From the NCBI GenBank assembly GCA_964246975.1, contig CAXTSL010000085.1:1-12943 (forward strand): a DNA stretch of 12,943 bases. The letters run 5' to 3'. Below the pieces are notes generated by a model. The model was not told the DNA's origin and ran no database searches. It was given only the letters and a program-made list of their open reading frames with translations. Source of the DNA: Glacieibacterium sp964246975. Lineage in GTDB: Bacteria; Pseudomonadota; Alphaproteobacteria; Sphingomonadales; Sphingomonadaceae. The position numbers and the translations under genes were made by a program. This document shows positions 6,759 through 12,943 of the stretch, in pieces (position 1 is the first letter of the stretch; the number at the start of each line of letters is the position of its first letter).

Positions 6759-7183
6759 GCCGCACGCCCATGGACTTCGAAGTCGACCGCGACGTTGCCG
6801 CGCGTCGCGTTCGAATAGGGGCAGACCTCGTGCGCCTGCCGGACCAGCGCCTCCGCCGCCGCCTGATCGAGGCCAGGCAGCGAGACGGTGTGGCGCACGC
6901 CGAGTTCGAACCCGGGACCCGGATCCTTCAGGCTTAAACTAACACGCCCCTCGACCGACGAGCCGGCGGTGTCGAGGTGCTGCGGGCGTGCGACGAACTG
7001 TAGCGCCGAATGGAAGCACGCGGCATAGCCCGCCGCGAACAGCTGCTCGGGGTTGCTCCCCGCGCCGCTGCCGCCGACCGCCTTGGCAGGGGTCAGTATC
7101 AGGTCGATCTTGCCGTCGGCGGAGTGGACGCGGCCTTCGCGCCCGCCTTCGGCCCTGGCCTGCTCGGTATACATCGGCGGCAC
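6755..7183 (-). CDS. Ohr/OsmC family organic hydroperoxide reductase
   Basis: The 142-residue protein has the normal length of Ohr. These dimeric thiol peroxidases reduce organic and lipid hydroperoxides. Both catalytic cysteines are present: Cys56 in GYAACFHSA and Cys121 in EVCPYSNA. The conserved segments NPEQLFAAGYAACF and TRGNVAVDFEV are also seen, and GGREGRV near residue 13 supplies the active-site Arg. The GTG at 7181-7183 is preferred because GAGGGAGA precedes it at good spacing; the ATG at 7172-7174 is a possible alternative that shortens the protein by three residues. The gene begins 12 bases after the receptor stop and overlaps the SnoaL-like gene. A role protecting against peroxides made during oxygenase catabolism is a reasonable inference. 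No OhrR-like regulator is seen. Confidence 0.92.
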   Translation of the reverse strand: MPPMYTEQARAEGGREGRVHSADGKIDLILTPAKAVGGSGAGSNPEQLFAAGYAACFHSALQFVARPQHLDTAGSSVEGRVSLSLKDPGPGFELGVRHTVSLPGLDQAAAEALVRQAHEVCPYSNATRGNVAVDFEVHGRAA

Positions 7184-7195
7184 GCGCGCTCTCCC

Positions 7196-9472
7196 TCAGA
7201 AGTTGAAACGCCCGGTGACGCCGAACTCGCGCGGTCGCCCGAGGTAATTATACGCCACCCCCTGCGCGCCCAGCGCATTCTGGCCGAAGGTATAGTATTT
7301 CCGGTCGGTCAGGTTGTCGCCGTACACCGCGATCGAATAGCGGTCGTCGGCAGCGGCGACGGTCAGTCGCGCCGACAAGAGGCCATAGCCCTTCTGCTGT
7401 TCGAGCGGCAGGTTGAGCGCCGTGAAATAGTTCCGGCTCTGATAGCGCCAGTCGACGCGCGGGATCGCCTTGAAGCGGTCGCCGAGCGCGATGCGGTATT
7501 CGGCCCCCGCATTGGCCGTCCAGCGCGGGCTGAACGGCAGGCTGTTGCCGTTGATCCGCCCGCTCTGCTCGGCCGACGCGGGCACGTCGACGAATTTGCT
7601 GTGACTATAGCCGAGTGCGGCGTTGAGGCGCAGCGCCGGGACGGGCACGGCGGTCAGCTCGGCCTCGAAGCCGTAGAGGTCGGCTCTGCCCGCGTTGGCG
7701 ACCTGGAACTGCGTCACCGGCACCGAGATCGTCTGCTGGATGCCCTTGTACTTCGAGTAGAAGGCGGTGGCGTTGAAGCGCAGGCGGCGGTCGGGCGTGT
7801 CGGCCTTGAAGCCGATTTCGAAGGCGTCGTTGGTGTCGGGGCGATAGGTCGGAATCGACGGGGCCGGGACGATCAGTCGCCCGTTGAAGCCGCCCGAGCG
7901 GAAGCCCTTGGCATAGCTGGCGAAGATCAGCACGTCGTTCGACGGTGTGTATTCGGCCCCGAGCTTGGGGGTGAACTTGCTGAATTTCAGGCTGCCGGGC
8001 AGGTTGGTGACGATCGGCGAGAAGAACCCCGGCACGACGACGCCGGGGGCGGGCGAGAACCCCGCCGGGCGGAAGTCGAACGCCTGGTTCGAGACGATGT
8101 CCTTGGTCTCGCGCGTATAGCGGCCCCCGGCGGTCAGCGAGAATTTGTCGCCGAGCTTGAAGCGCGCCTGACCGAAGGCGGCATAGCTCTCGGTGGTCTG
8201 GCGATTGCCCTGGTTCCAAGTGTTGCACGGGTTGAAGAATGCCGTCGGCGTCGGCGTGATCGGCGCGAAGCACAGGAATAAAATCTGGTCGACCTTCTCG
8301 CGGAAGTAATAGCCGCCGAGGACGAAGCTCAGCCGGTCGTCGAGCAGGCTGCCCGTCAGCTGCAGCTCCTCGCTGAACTGGTGCTGCCTGGTCGGCGCCT
8401 GCTGATCGTAGAGCCGGTACAGCGTGCCGTCGGGGTCGGAAGTCGAAAGGGCGTCGAGGTGGCGGTACGCGGTGATCGACTTGAGCGTCACATCGTCGCT
8501 CAGCTCATAGGCCAGCGTCCCCGAGAAGCCATAGATTTCGTTGCGCGATTCAGTGCTGTTCGACTCGTTGACATCGTAGAAGCGGTTGGGGTTCTGGATC
8601 TGCGCCGCCGCGCCGGCGGGGAAGAACGGCGCGGGGACGATCGCCAGCAGCACCGACGGCGCGGGGTTCGACTTGTCGTTCGAGTAATCGGCGCTGAGTG
8701 TCAGAGACAGCCGGTCGGTGGGCTTGAAGAGCAGTTGCGCGCGGCCGCCATAGCGCTTGGTCTTGCCGAACCGTGCGCCATCGAAGCGGCGCCGCGCGAA
8801 ACCATCCTGGTAGCGTTCGAATGCGCCGACGCGCAGCGCCGCGCTGTCGCCGAGCGGCAGGTTGATGCTCGCGTCGCCGTCGATGCGGCTGCGGCTGCCC
8901 GCCGACACGCCGACGGTGCCCGCCAGCGCGCCGAGCTCGGGAGCCTTGCTGACGATCGATATTGCGCCGCCCAGCGTGTTGCGCCCGAACAAAGTGCCCT
9001 GCGGCCCGCGCAGCACTTCGACGCGCGCGATATCGGAGGAATCGAGCAGCGCGCCGACCGTTCGCCCGAGGTAGATGCCGTCGACATAGACCCCGACGCC
9101 GGGGTCGTTGGTCGCGATGAAGTCGAACTGGCCGACGCCGCGAATGAAGAAATTGGCATCCGCCGAGCCTTGCGGGCCGGTCGTGCTGGTCAGGTTGGGG
9201 ACCGTCGCGGCGAGATCGCTGACGGTGCGGATGCCCTGCGCCTGGATCGTCGCGGCGGTGACCGCGCTGACCGATATCGGCGTGTCCTGCAGGTTCGACT
9301 CGCGACGCTCGGCGGTGACGACGATGTCCTCGACGCCTTCCGAGGTCGCGGCGATCGGGCCCGAGGTCGTCGTGCCCGACGCGGCGGCATCCTGCGCCAG
9401 CGTCGGGGCGGCGAGCAAGGTCGCGACGCTCGCCAGCCAGATATGCCGTGCCGTGTGTCCCGCGCCTGTCAT
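7196..9472 (-). CDS. TonB-dependent outer membrane receptor
   Basis: The protein has 758 residues from the ATG at 9470-9472. This start is chosen because AGGGAG precedes it at about seven bases and because it gives a normal signal peptide: a short polar start, a hydrophobic run IWLASVATLLAA, and a likely cleavage after LAQ near residue 27. A TonB box follows (EDIVVTA, about 48-54). The plug domain contains FFIRGVGQFDF, VGVYVDGIYLGR, VEVLRGPQGTLFGRNTLGG and ISIVSK. The remainder is a 22-strand-type beta barrel ending RFNF, the outer-membrane targeting aromatic terminus. It should take up the pathway substrate, or a siderophore-like or polycyclic ligand, with energy from TonB-ExbBD. The longer reading frame beginning at 9565 would add a polar N-terminus before the signal peptide and is rejected. 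Ligand identity is unknown; the neighbours suggest an organic catabolic substrate. Confidence 0.93.
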   Translation of the reverse strand: MTGAGHTARHIWLASVATLLAAPTLAQDAAASGTTTSGPIAATSEGVEDIVVTAERRESNLQDTPISVSAVTAATIQAQGIRTVSDLAATVPNLTSTTGPQGSADANFFIRGVGQFDFIATNDPGVGVYVDGIYLGRTVGALLDSSDIARVEVLRGPQGTLFGRNTLGGAISIVSKAPELGALAGTVGVSAGSRSRIDGDASINLPLGDSAALRVGAFERYQDGFARRRFDGARFGKTKRYGGRAQLLFKPTDRLSLTLSADYSNDKSNPAPSVLLAIVPAPFFPAGAAAQIQNPNRFYDVNESNSTESRNEIYGFSGTLAYELSDDVTLKSITAYRHLDALSTSDPDGTLYRLYDQQAPTRQHQFSEELQLTGSLLDDRLSFVLGGYYFREKVDQILFLCFAPITPTPTAFFNPCNTWNQGNRQTTESYAAFGQARFKLGDKFSLTAGGRYTRETKDIVSNQAFDFRPAGFSPAPGVVVPGFFSPIVTNLPGSLKFSKFTPKLGAEYTPSNDVLIFASYAKGFRSGGFNGRLIVPAPSIPTYRPDTNDAFEIGFKADTPDRRLRFNATAFYSKYKGIQQTISVPVTQFQVANAGRADLYGFEAELTAVPVPALRLNAALGYSHSKFVDVPASAEQSGRINGNSLPFSPRWTANAGAEYRIALGDRFKAIPRVDWRYQSRNYFTALNLPLEQQKGYGLLSARLTVAAADDRYSIAVYGDNLTDRKYYTFGQNALGAQGVAYNYLGRPREFGVTGRFNF

Positions 9473-9583
9473 GCTCGCTCTCCCTGCGGCGCTCTTGCAA
9501 CCGTCTTGCCGCCACTCTTTCAAGCTTGAAGCATTTCCCGAAATGACTTCATCGCGCGCGCCCATGACTAGATGTTGTGCCGA
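9473..9583 (-). promoter_or_regulatory. Receptor promoter region with adjacent inverted repeats
   Basis: The 111 bases upstream of the receptor are visibly poorer in GC than the neighbouring genes. They hold perfect dyads TTCAAGCTTGAA (9519-9530) and CATTTC-CC-GAAATG (9532-9545), plus ATGA-CT-TCAT (9543-9552) overlapping the second. On the minus strand TTGAAA (9523-9518) could be a -35 and TTGCAA (9500-9495) a weak -10, 17 bases apart; the -35 overlaps the first dyad. The -10 is poor and the promoter is tentative. The dyads could be operators for an unidentified regulator. Confidence 0.42.
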
Positions 9584-10480
9584 TCAGGCGAGCTGGGCGC
9601 GCAGCCGCGCGAACTCCTCGACGTGCGCGATGCGGTCGATCCGCCCGTCGGCACGGAAGCGCGCCACGTCCATTCCCGCGATCTCGAAACGCTTGCCCGT
9701 CGCGGCGATGCCGAACAATGGCCTGGCGGTGTGCGTGCCCGTCATCGTCCAGCGGTCGGCGACGAGGTTGCCGCACGGCACATAGGCCGCGAGGTGCAGC
9801 GCGAGGTCGGGCGCGCCGTCGCGCAGATAGTGCAGCGCCGCGCGAATGCCCGGTATGCCCGGCGGCTGGCCGGGACCGGGGTTGGCGTCGACGATGTCGG
9901 GCGCATAGAGGTCGTCCATCAGCGCGGCGTTGCCCTGCGCCCACACCCCCTCCATGTGCCGCCGCGCCAGCGCGAGGTTGCGCCGCTCGACGGGCGACAG
10001 AAGCGCCGGATCGGGTAGCCAATAGTCGGTCGCCACCGCCCCGCGCGGCGCGGTATCGGCGGGCAGCGCGACGCCGAGCTGTTCGCCGAACTGCAGCATC
10101 TCCTCGACGTGCCAAAGCTCTCCGATGCGTCCGTCGGCGACGCGCACCATGTCGATGCCCGAGAACGACACGCGGCGACCCGTCGCGGGAACACCGAACA
10201 GCGGAGCCGCGTGCGTGCCCGTCAGCGTCCACAGGTCGGCGCCCCGGTCGCCGCTCGCCAGCACCGCGTGCAGCTCCATCCGGAGGTCGGGCAGCGCGGT
10301 GCGGAACGCCCGGACGACATCCTGGAGCGCCGCGCGCCCGCCCGGCTGGCCCGGCGCCGGCATGCGGTCGACCACGTCTTCGGCGTACAGCGTGTCGACC
10401 AGCCCGATCTCGCCGCGCCCCCAGACGCGCGCGATCTGCGCGGTCAGCAGGTCGCGGACGGTCGCCGCAGCGCGGGTCAT
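9584..10480 (-). CDS. Tandem-duplicated SnoaL-like (ester cyclase type) protein
   Basis: The 298-residue protein is two SnoaL-like domains in one chain, where single-domain family members have about 130-150 residues. Domain 1 spans about 8-135 and domain 2 about 168-298. The same landmarks recur about 160 residues apart: LTGTHAAPLFGVPATG (87-101) matches MTGTHTARPLFGIAATG (246-262), and RVADGRIGELWHVEE (113-127) matches RFRADGRIDRIAHVEE (274-289). GxDxxR at 108-113 recurs at 269-274. His90 and His124 have counterparts His250 and His286. The start ATG at 10478-10480 overlaps the SDR stop as ATGA; an upstream start near 10552 would add a basic tail inside the SDR gene. Polyketide-cyclase-like isomerase or hydrolase action on a small cyclic substrate is possible; the activity is unknown. 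Confidence 0.84.
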   Translation of the reverse strand: MTRAAATVRDLLTAQIARVWGRGEIGLVDTLYAEDVVDRMPAPGQPGGRAALQDVVRAFRTALPDLRMELHAVLASGDRGADLWTLTGTHAAPLFGVPATGRRVSFSGIDMVRVADGRIGELWHVEEMLQFGEQLGVALPADTAPRGAVATDYWLPDPALLSPVERRNLALARRHMEGVWAQGNAALMDDLYAPDIVDANPGPGQPPGIPGIRAALHYLRDGAPDLALHLAAYVPCGNLVADRWTMTGTHTARPLFGIAATGKRFEIAGMDVARFRADGRIDRIAHVEEFARLRAQLA

Positions 10481-11223
10481 TGCGCCGACAAGCCGCCGTC
10501 GACCGCCAGCGCGTGGCCGGTGACGAAGCTGGCGCGGTCGGAGAGCAGCCACGCCGCCGCCTCGGCGATCTCCTCGGGCTCGGCGAGCCGCCCGAGCGGG
10601 TGGACGGCGGTTGCCATCGCCTCGTAGCCGAGGTTGGCGGGAAAGGCGCGCTCGGTCAGCATCGGCGTCCGCACCGCGCCGGGCAGCAGCGCGTTGACGC
10701 GTATCCCGGCGGCGGCGCAGTCGAGCGCGGCGGCGCGCGTCAGCCCGACCACCCCGTGCTTGGAGGCCGCATAAGCCCCCATCCCCGGCGCGGCGCGGTG
10801 GCCCATGACGCTCGCGGTATTGACGATCGCTCCGCCGCGCCCGAGCGCCGGGATCTCGGCCTGCAGGCAGACCAGCAGCCCGCGCAGGTTGACTGCGATA
10901 ACCCGGTCGAAGTCTTCGGGCGGATATGCCGCGACGGGGATCATCGCCGCACCCGCCTGCTCGACCCCGGCATTGTTGAACGCCCCGTCGAGCCGCCCGA
11001 AGGCCGAGACCGCTGCCGCGACCGCCGCCGCCATGTCGTCGGCGCGGGTGATATCGGCGGTGCGCGCGACCGAACCGTCGATGGCATCGGCGACCGCCGC
11101 GACGCCCGCGCCGTCACGATCGGTCAGCACGAGGCGTGCGCCGTACCCCGCGAAAACCCGCGCCGCCGCCGCCCCGATGCCGCTCGCGGCACCGGTGATC
11201 AGGATGACCCGGCCCGCCAGCAT
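10477..11223 (-). CDS. Classical short-chain dehydrogenase/reductase (SDR)
   Basis: The 248-residue protein is a complete classical SDR that oxidises an alcohol or reduces a ketone with a nicotinamide cofactor. The dinucleotide motif is TGAASGIG (10-17). Asp35 in LTDRD, at the end of the second strand, indicates NAD(H) preference. NNAG (83-86) follows, and then Asn112, Ser138, Tyr151 and Lys155 (YAASK) complete the catalytic tetrad. The terminal strand ends HALAVDGG, as in the FabG-like subfamily. The start ATG at 11221-11223 is one base into the stop of the amidohydrolase (TGATG), so translation is coupled. The frame is open far upstream, but that part is antisense-type shadow in the amidohydrolase gene. 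In this context it may dehydrogenate a cis-diol made by the Rieske oxygenase, though that is an inference across operons. Confidence 0.93.
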   Translation of the reverse strand: MLAGRVILITGAASGIGAAAARVFAGYGARLVLTDRDGAGVAAVADAIDGSVARTADITRADDMAAAVAAAVSAFGRLDGAFNNAGVEQAGAAMIPVAAYPPEDFDRVIAVNLRGLLVCLQAEIPALGRGGAIVNTASVMGHRAAPGMGAYAASKHGVVGLTRAAALDCAAAGIRVNALLPGAVRTPMLTERAFPANLGYEAMATAVHPLGRLAEPEEIAEAAAWLLSDRASFVTGHALAVDGGLSAQ

Positions 11224-12722
11224 CACGTCGGATCGACCCAGCCGAAGGCGCGCTGGCTCGGCTGCCCGCCGCGCGCGCGCCACGCCGCGACGACCGTATC
11301 GAGGTCGGACGGTGCGAGCGCGAGGGCGCGGTAGGCAGCGGGGTCGACGCCGTACAGGCGCGCCGCATTCTCGCCGAGGATGGCGCGCTTGAGAGGCCCG
11401 TCGGCGGGACCGAGATCGGGAAAGCCGCAATCGATCAGGTCGGCGGGCATCTGCAGTCGCCGGAACGCCTCGATCTGCCACTGCGGGCTGCCGTACCAGA
11501 CCGAGTCGGTGCCCCACAGCACATGGTCCGCGCCCAGGCCGTCGACCAGCAGGCCGATCATCGCGGCGGCGAGGCGCGGGTGGGTCAGCACGGTGAAGGC
11601 GAACGATGCGCCGATGTCGGCATAGACGTTGGCGACGCCGAAGCGCGCCGGGATCTCGGCGAGGTCGCTGACCCAGTCGATCCGCCCCGTCGCCTCGAAT
11701 GCCGCGACCTCGGCCCCCGTCGGCTGCGGGATCGTCCGGTAGCCCGCGTGATAGACGATGAAGTTGAGGCCCGGCCAATCCCGCGCCGCCGGCCCGACGT
11801 CGTCGACGCGCGCGAACGGCTCGGCGCCGGGCATCGCGACATCGGCGTCGGCAGGCAGCAGCCCCTTGTGGACCGCGAAGTTTCGCACCCCCGCCGCCGC
11901 CAGGCGCTCGTAGGCCGGGGTCATCAGCGCCGCGTCGTCGAGCCGCCAGCGGCGTTCGGACGGCGAGAACGGCTCCCCGACGGTATAGCCCTTCCAGCCG
12001 TCGGGACCGATCTCGGCGTGGACGCGGTCGATCTCTTCGAGCCACCCCGGCATGCCCGGGGCCATCACCGCGTGGGTCAGCAGGCGGCGGCCCCCTGCCG
12101 CCGCGTCGACCGCTGCGCGCGCCGCTGCCATGGCGTCGTTCGACAACATGAGGCCGGGCTCGCTTTCGGACGGCGCACCCGACAGCAGCGCGACCTTGGT
12201 GTCGCTGTCGACGAAGATGTGCTGGAGGAAGTGCGCGAACTTGATCTGGTCGATGCCGAAGCGGCGGGCGTGCGCCAGGCCGAGCAGTTCGGCGCACAGC
12301 TCGATCAGCCCGGTCAACGGCGCGAACAGCGCAGGGTCGGCGTCGTCGCGCAGGAAATGCACCTGGTCGTCGAAGACGAACTGGCCCGCGAGGTCGTCGC
12401 TGCGGCGGCAGGCCTCGGCGTCGTCCGCGGCCTCGCCCTCGGCGACCGCAAAGCCCGCCCCGCCGAAGCTGTCGTTTAAGGCCGCGAACGCCGCCGCCAT
12501 GCCGACCGGGCGGCGCAGGAACGTAGCTGCCGTCAGCCCGAGACGCGGCGCGCGCGCGGCGGCGAGTTCGTGCAGCCGCGCCTGATACGCTGCCAGCGCG
12601 GGGCTCTGGCGTGGCGGCGTGAACTCGCCGTTCGAGACGATGCGCGACGGTACCGGCAGCGGCGGCAGCGCCTCGGCAACGCGGTGCCGCGCGCGGGCGG
12701 ACGCGGAAAGCAGCATGGGCAT
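11223..12722 (-). CDS. Amidohydrolase-fold protein with N-terminal extension (Tat-like remnant)
   Basis: The protein has about 499 residues from the ATG at 12720-12722 or about 497 from the ATG at 12714-12716; neither has a strong ribosome site. A start near 12926 is rejected because it would run through the tRNA gene. The first ~110 residues are an extension: RIVSNGEFTPP (27-37) and then TFLRRPVGMAAAFAALN (67-83). In relatives I recall this segment as a twin-arginine-type RRxFL motif followed by an alanine-rich stretch; here it is degenerate. The TIM barrel then shows FDDQVHF (His122), THAVMAPGM, GWKGYTV (Lys244), FAVHKG (His285), FIVYHAGYR (His325) and VLWGTDSVWYG (Asp406). Unlike the shorter amidohydrolase in this window it keeps the GTD aspartate. 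It heads the operon with the SDR and the duplicated SnoaL protein. The substrate is unknown. Confidence 0.82.
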   Translation of the reverse strand: MPMLLSASARARHRVAEALPPLPVPSRIVSNGEFTPPRQSPALAAYQARLHELAAARAPRLGLTAATFLRRPVGMAAAFAALNDSFGGAGFAVAEGEAADDAEACRRSDDLAGQFVFDDQVHFLRDDADPALFAPLTGLIELCAELLGLAHARRFGIDQIKFAHFLQHIFVDSDTKVALLSGAPSESEPGLMLSNDAMAAARAAVDAAAGGRRLLTHAVMAPGMPGWLEEIDRVHAEIGPDGWKGYTVGEPFSPSERRWRLDDAALMTPAYERLAAAGVRNFAVHKGLLPADADVAMPGAEPFARVDDVGPAARDWPGLNFIVYHAGYRTIPQPTGAEVAAFEATGRIDWVSDLAEIPARFGVANVYADIGASFAFTVLTHPRLAAAMIGLLVDGLGADHVLWGTDSVWYGSPQWQIEAFRRLQMPADLIDCGFPDLGPADGPLKRAILGENAARLYGVDPAAYRALALAPSDLDTVVAAWRARGGQPSQRAFGWVDPT

Positions 12723-12889
12723 CGCGCATTCTGGCGCGGGCGGGCGGTAGCTTGCCCATGCCGATTGGGGTCGCCGCAATAACCGCAGGTCGGCGCGCGG
12801 GGTTCCCACGCCGTTCCCAGGGTCGATCGCAGCGCCGCCGCACGCGCGAGTTGACCCGCGTCGCGCCAACGTGGCATGAGGCTTGGCGC
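12723..12889. promoter_or_regulatory. Divergent intergenic region with tRNA promoter
   Basis: This 167-base gap lies between the leftward amidohydrolase operon and the rightward tRNA-Gly. On the plus strand TTGACC (12851-12856) and CATGAG (12875-12880), 18 bases apart, could be the -35 and -10 of the tRNA promoter, which would start transcription just before the mature 5' end at 12890. The -35 is good and the -10 weak. For the minus-strand operon I see no clear promoter. Confidence 0.4.
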
Positions 12890-12943
12890 GCGGGCGTAGC
12901 TCAATGGCAGAGCAGAAGCTTCCCAAGCTTACGACGAGGGTTC
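12890..12943 (+). tRNA. tRNA-Gly (anticodon CCC), truncated by window edge
   Basis: The first 54 bases of a tRNA are visible. The 5' acceptor strand is GCGGGCG (12890-12896), then TA and the D-arm GCTCAATGGCAGAGC. The anticodon arm is GAAGC-TTCCCAA-GCTTA with anticodon CCC in the loop; the outermost pair is a G-A mismatch. The variable loop and the start of the T-arm (GAGGGTTC) follow at the edge. The pattern matches bacterial tRNA-Gly(CCC). The 3' part and the CCA end are outside the window. Confidence 0.9.

Noticed and set aside
12042..12061. CCCCGG-CATGC-CCGGGG hairpin-like sequence
   Set aside because: It lies inside the amidohydrolase coding region, where GC-rich codons readily produce such pairing, and no T-run follows.
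11224..12843. Upstream extension of the SDR reading frame, suggesting a fusion protein
   Set aside because: The residues before the SDR start are low-complexity arginine and alanine, overlapping the amidohydrolase in another frame. The SDR start at 11223 is at the coupled TGATG site.
1..12943. CRISPR array, insertion sequence or toxin-antitoxin pair
   Set aside because: I found no regularly spaced repeats, no transposase-like protein, no terminal inverted repeats and no small paired genes of that kind.

Overview
The window is dense, very GC-rich bacterial DNA. It fits an alphaproteobacterium, most likely a sphingomonad. The evidence is the style of the TonB-dependent receptor (an 'EDIVVTA' TonB box after a signal peptide, a FGRNTLGG-type plug and a C-terminal RFNF), the tRNA-Gly(CCC) at the right edge, and heavy use of overlapping start and stop codons. 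No taxon was tested by search, so this is an inference. I see no insertion sequence, integrase, CRISPR array or rRNA.

Layout. (1) Positions 1-4639, minus strand: a tightly overlapping operon read right to left. It encodes a Rieske ring-hydroxylating oxygenase alpha subunit and beta subunit, a thiolase, an acyl-CoA synthetase, and the start of an alpha/beta hydrolase that runs off the left edge. (2) Positions 4767-6214, plus strand, divergent from the first operon: an amidohydrolase-fold protein with an altered metal-site motif, coupled by an ATGA overlap to a small MIP18/DUF59-type metal-sulfur cluster assembly factor. (3) Positions 6303-9472, minus strand: a TonB-dependent receptor, then an Ohr/OsmC peroxidase, then a SnoaL/NTF2-like protein. 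(4) Positions 9584-12722, minus strand: a second, longer amidohydrolase-fold protein, a short-chain dehydrogenase and a tandemly duplicated SnoaL-like protein, all overlapping. (5) A partial tRNA-Gly on the plus strand reaches the right edge.

Taken together this looks like a catabolic locus for a cyclic or aromatic carboxylic compound. The substrate would enter by the TonB receptor. It would be hydroxylated by the Rieske oxygenase, oxidised by the SDR, hydrolysed or decarboxylated by the amidohydrolase-fold enzymes, activated by the ligase and thiolysed by the thiolase. The SnoaL-like proteins would be isomerase, cyclase or hydratase-type auxiliaries, and Ohr would handle oxidative by-products. 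The substrate cannot be named from the sequence. Ferredoxin and reductase for the oxygenase, and any acyl-CoA dehydrogenase or hydratase, are not in the window.

The most unusual items are the amidohydrolase-fold protein whose usual GTD motif is ATGC, with its coupled DUF59 partner; the duplicated SnoaL protein; and a cluster of inverted repeats in front of the receptor. No gene-free stretch exceeds 300 bases; the longest is about 167 bases, next to the tRNA.
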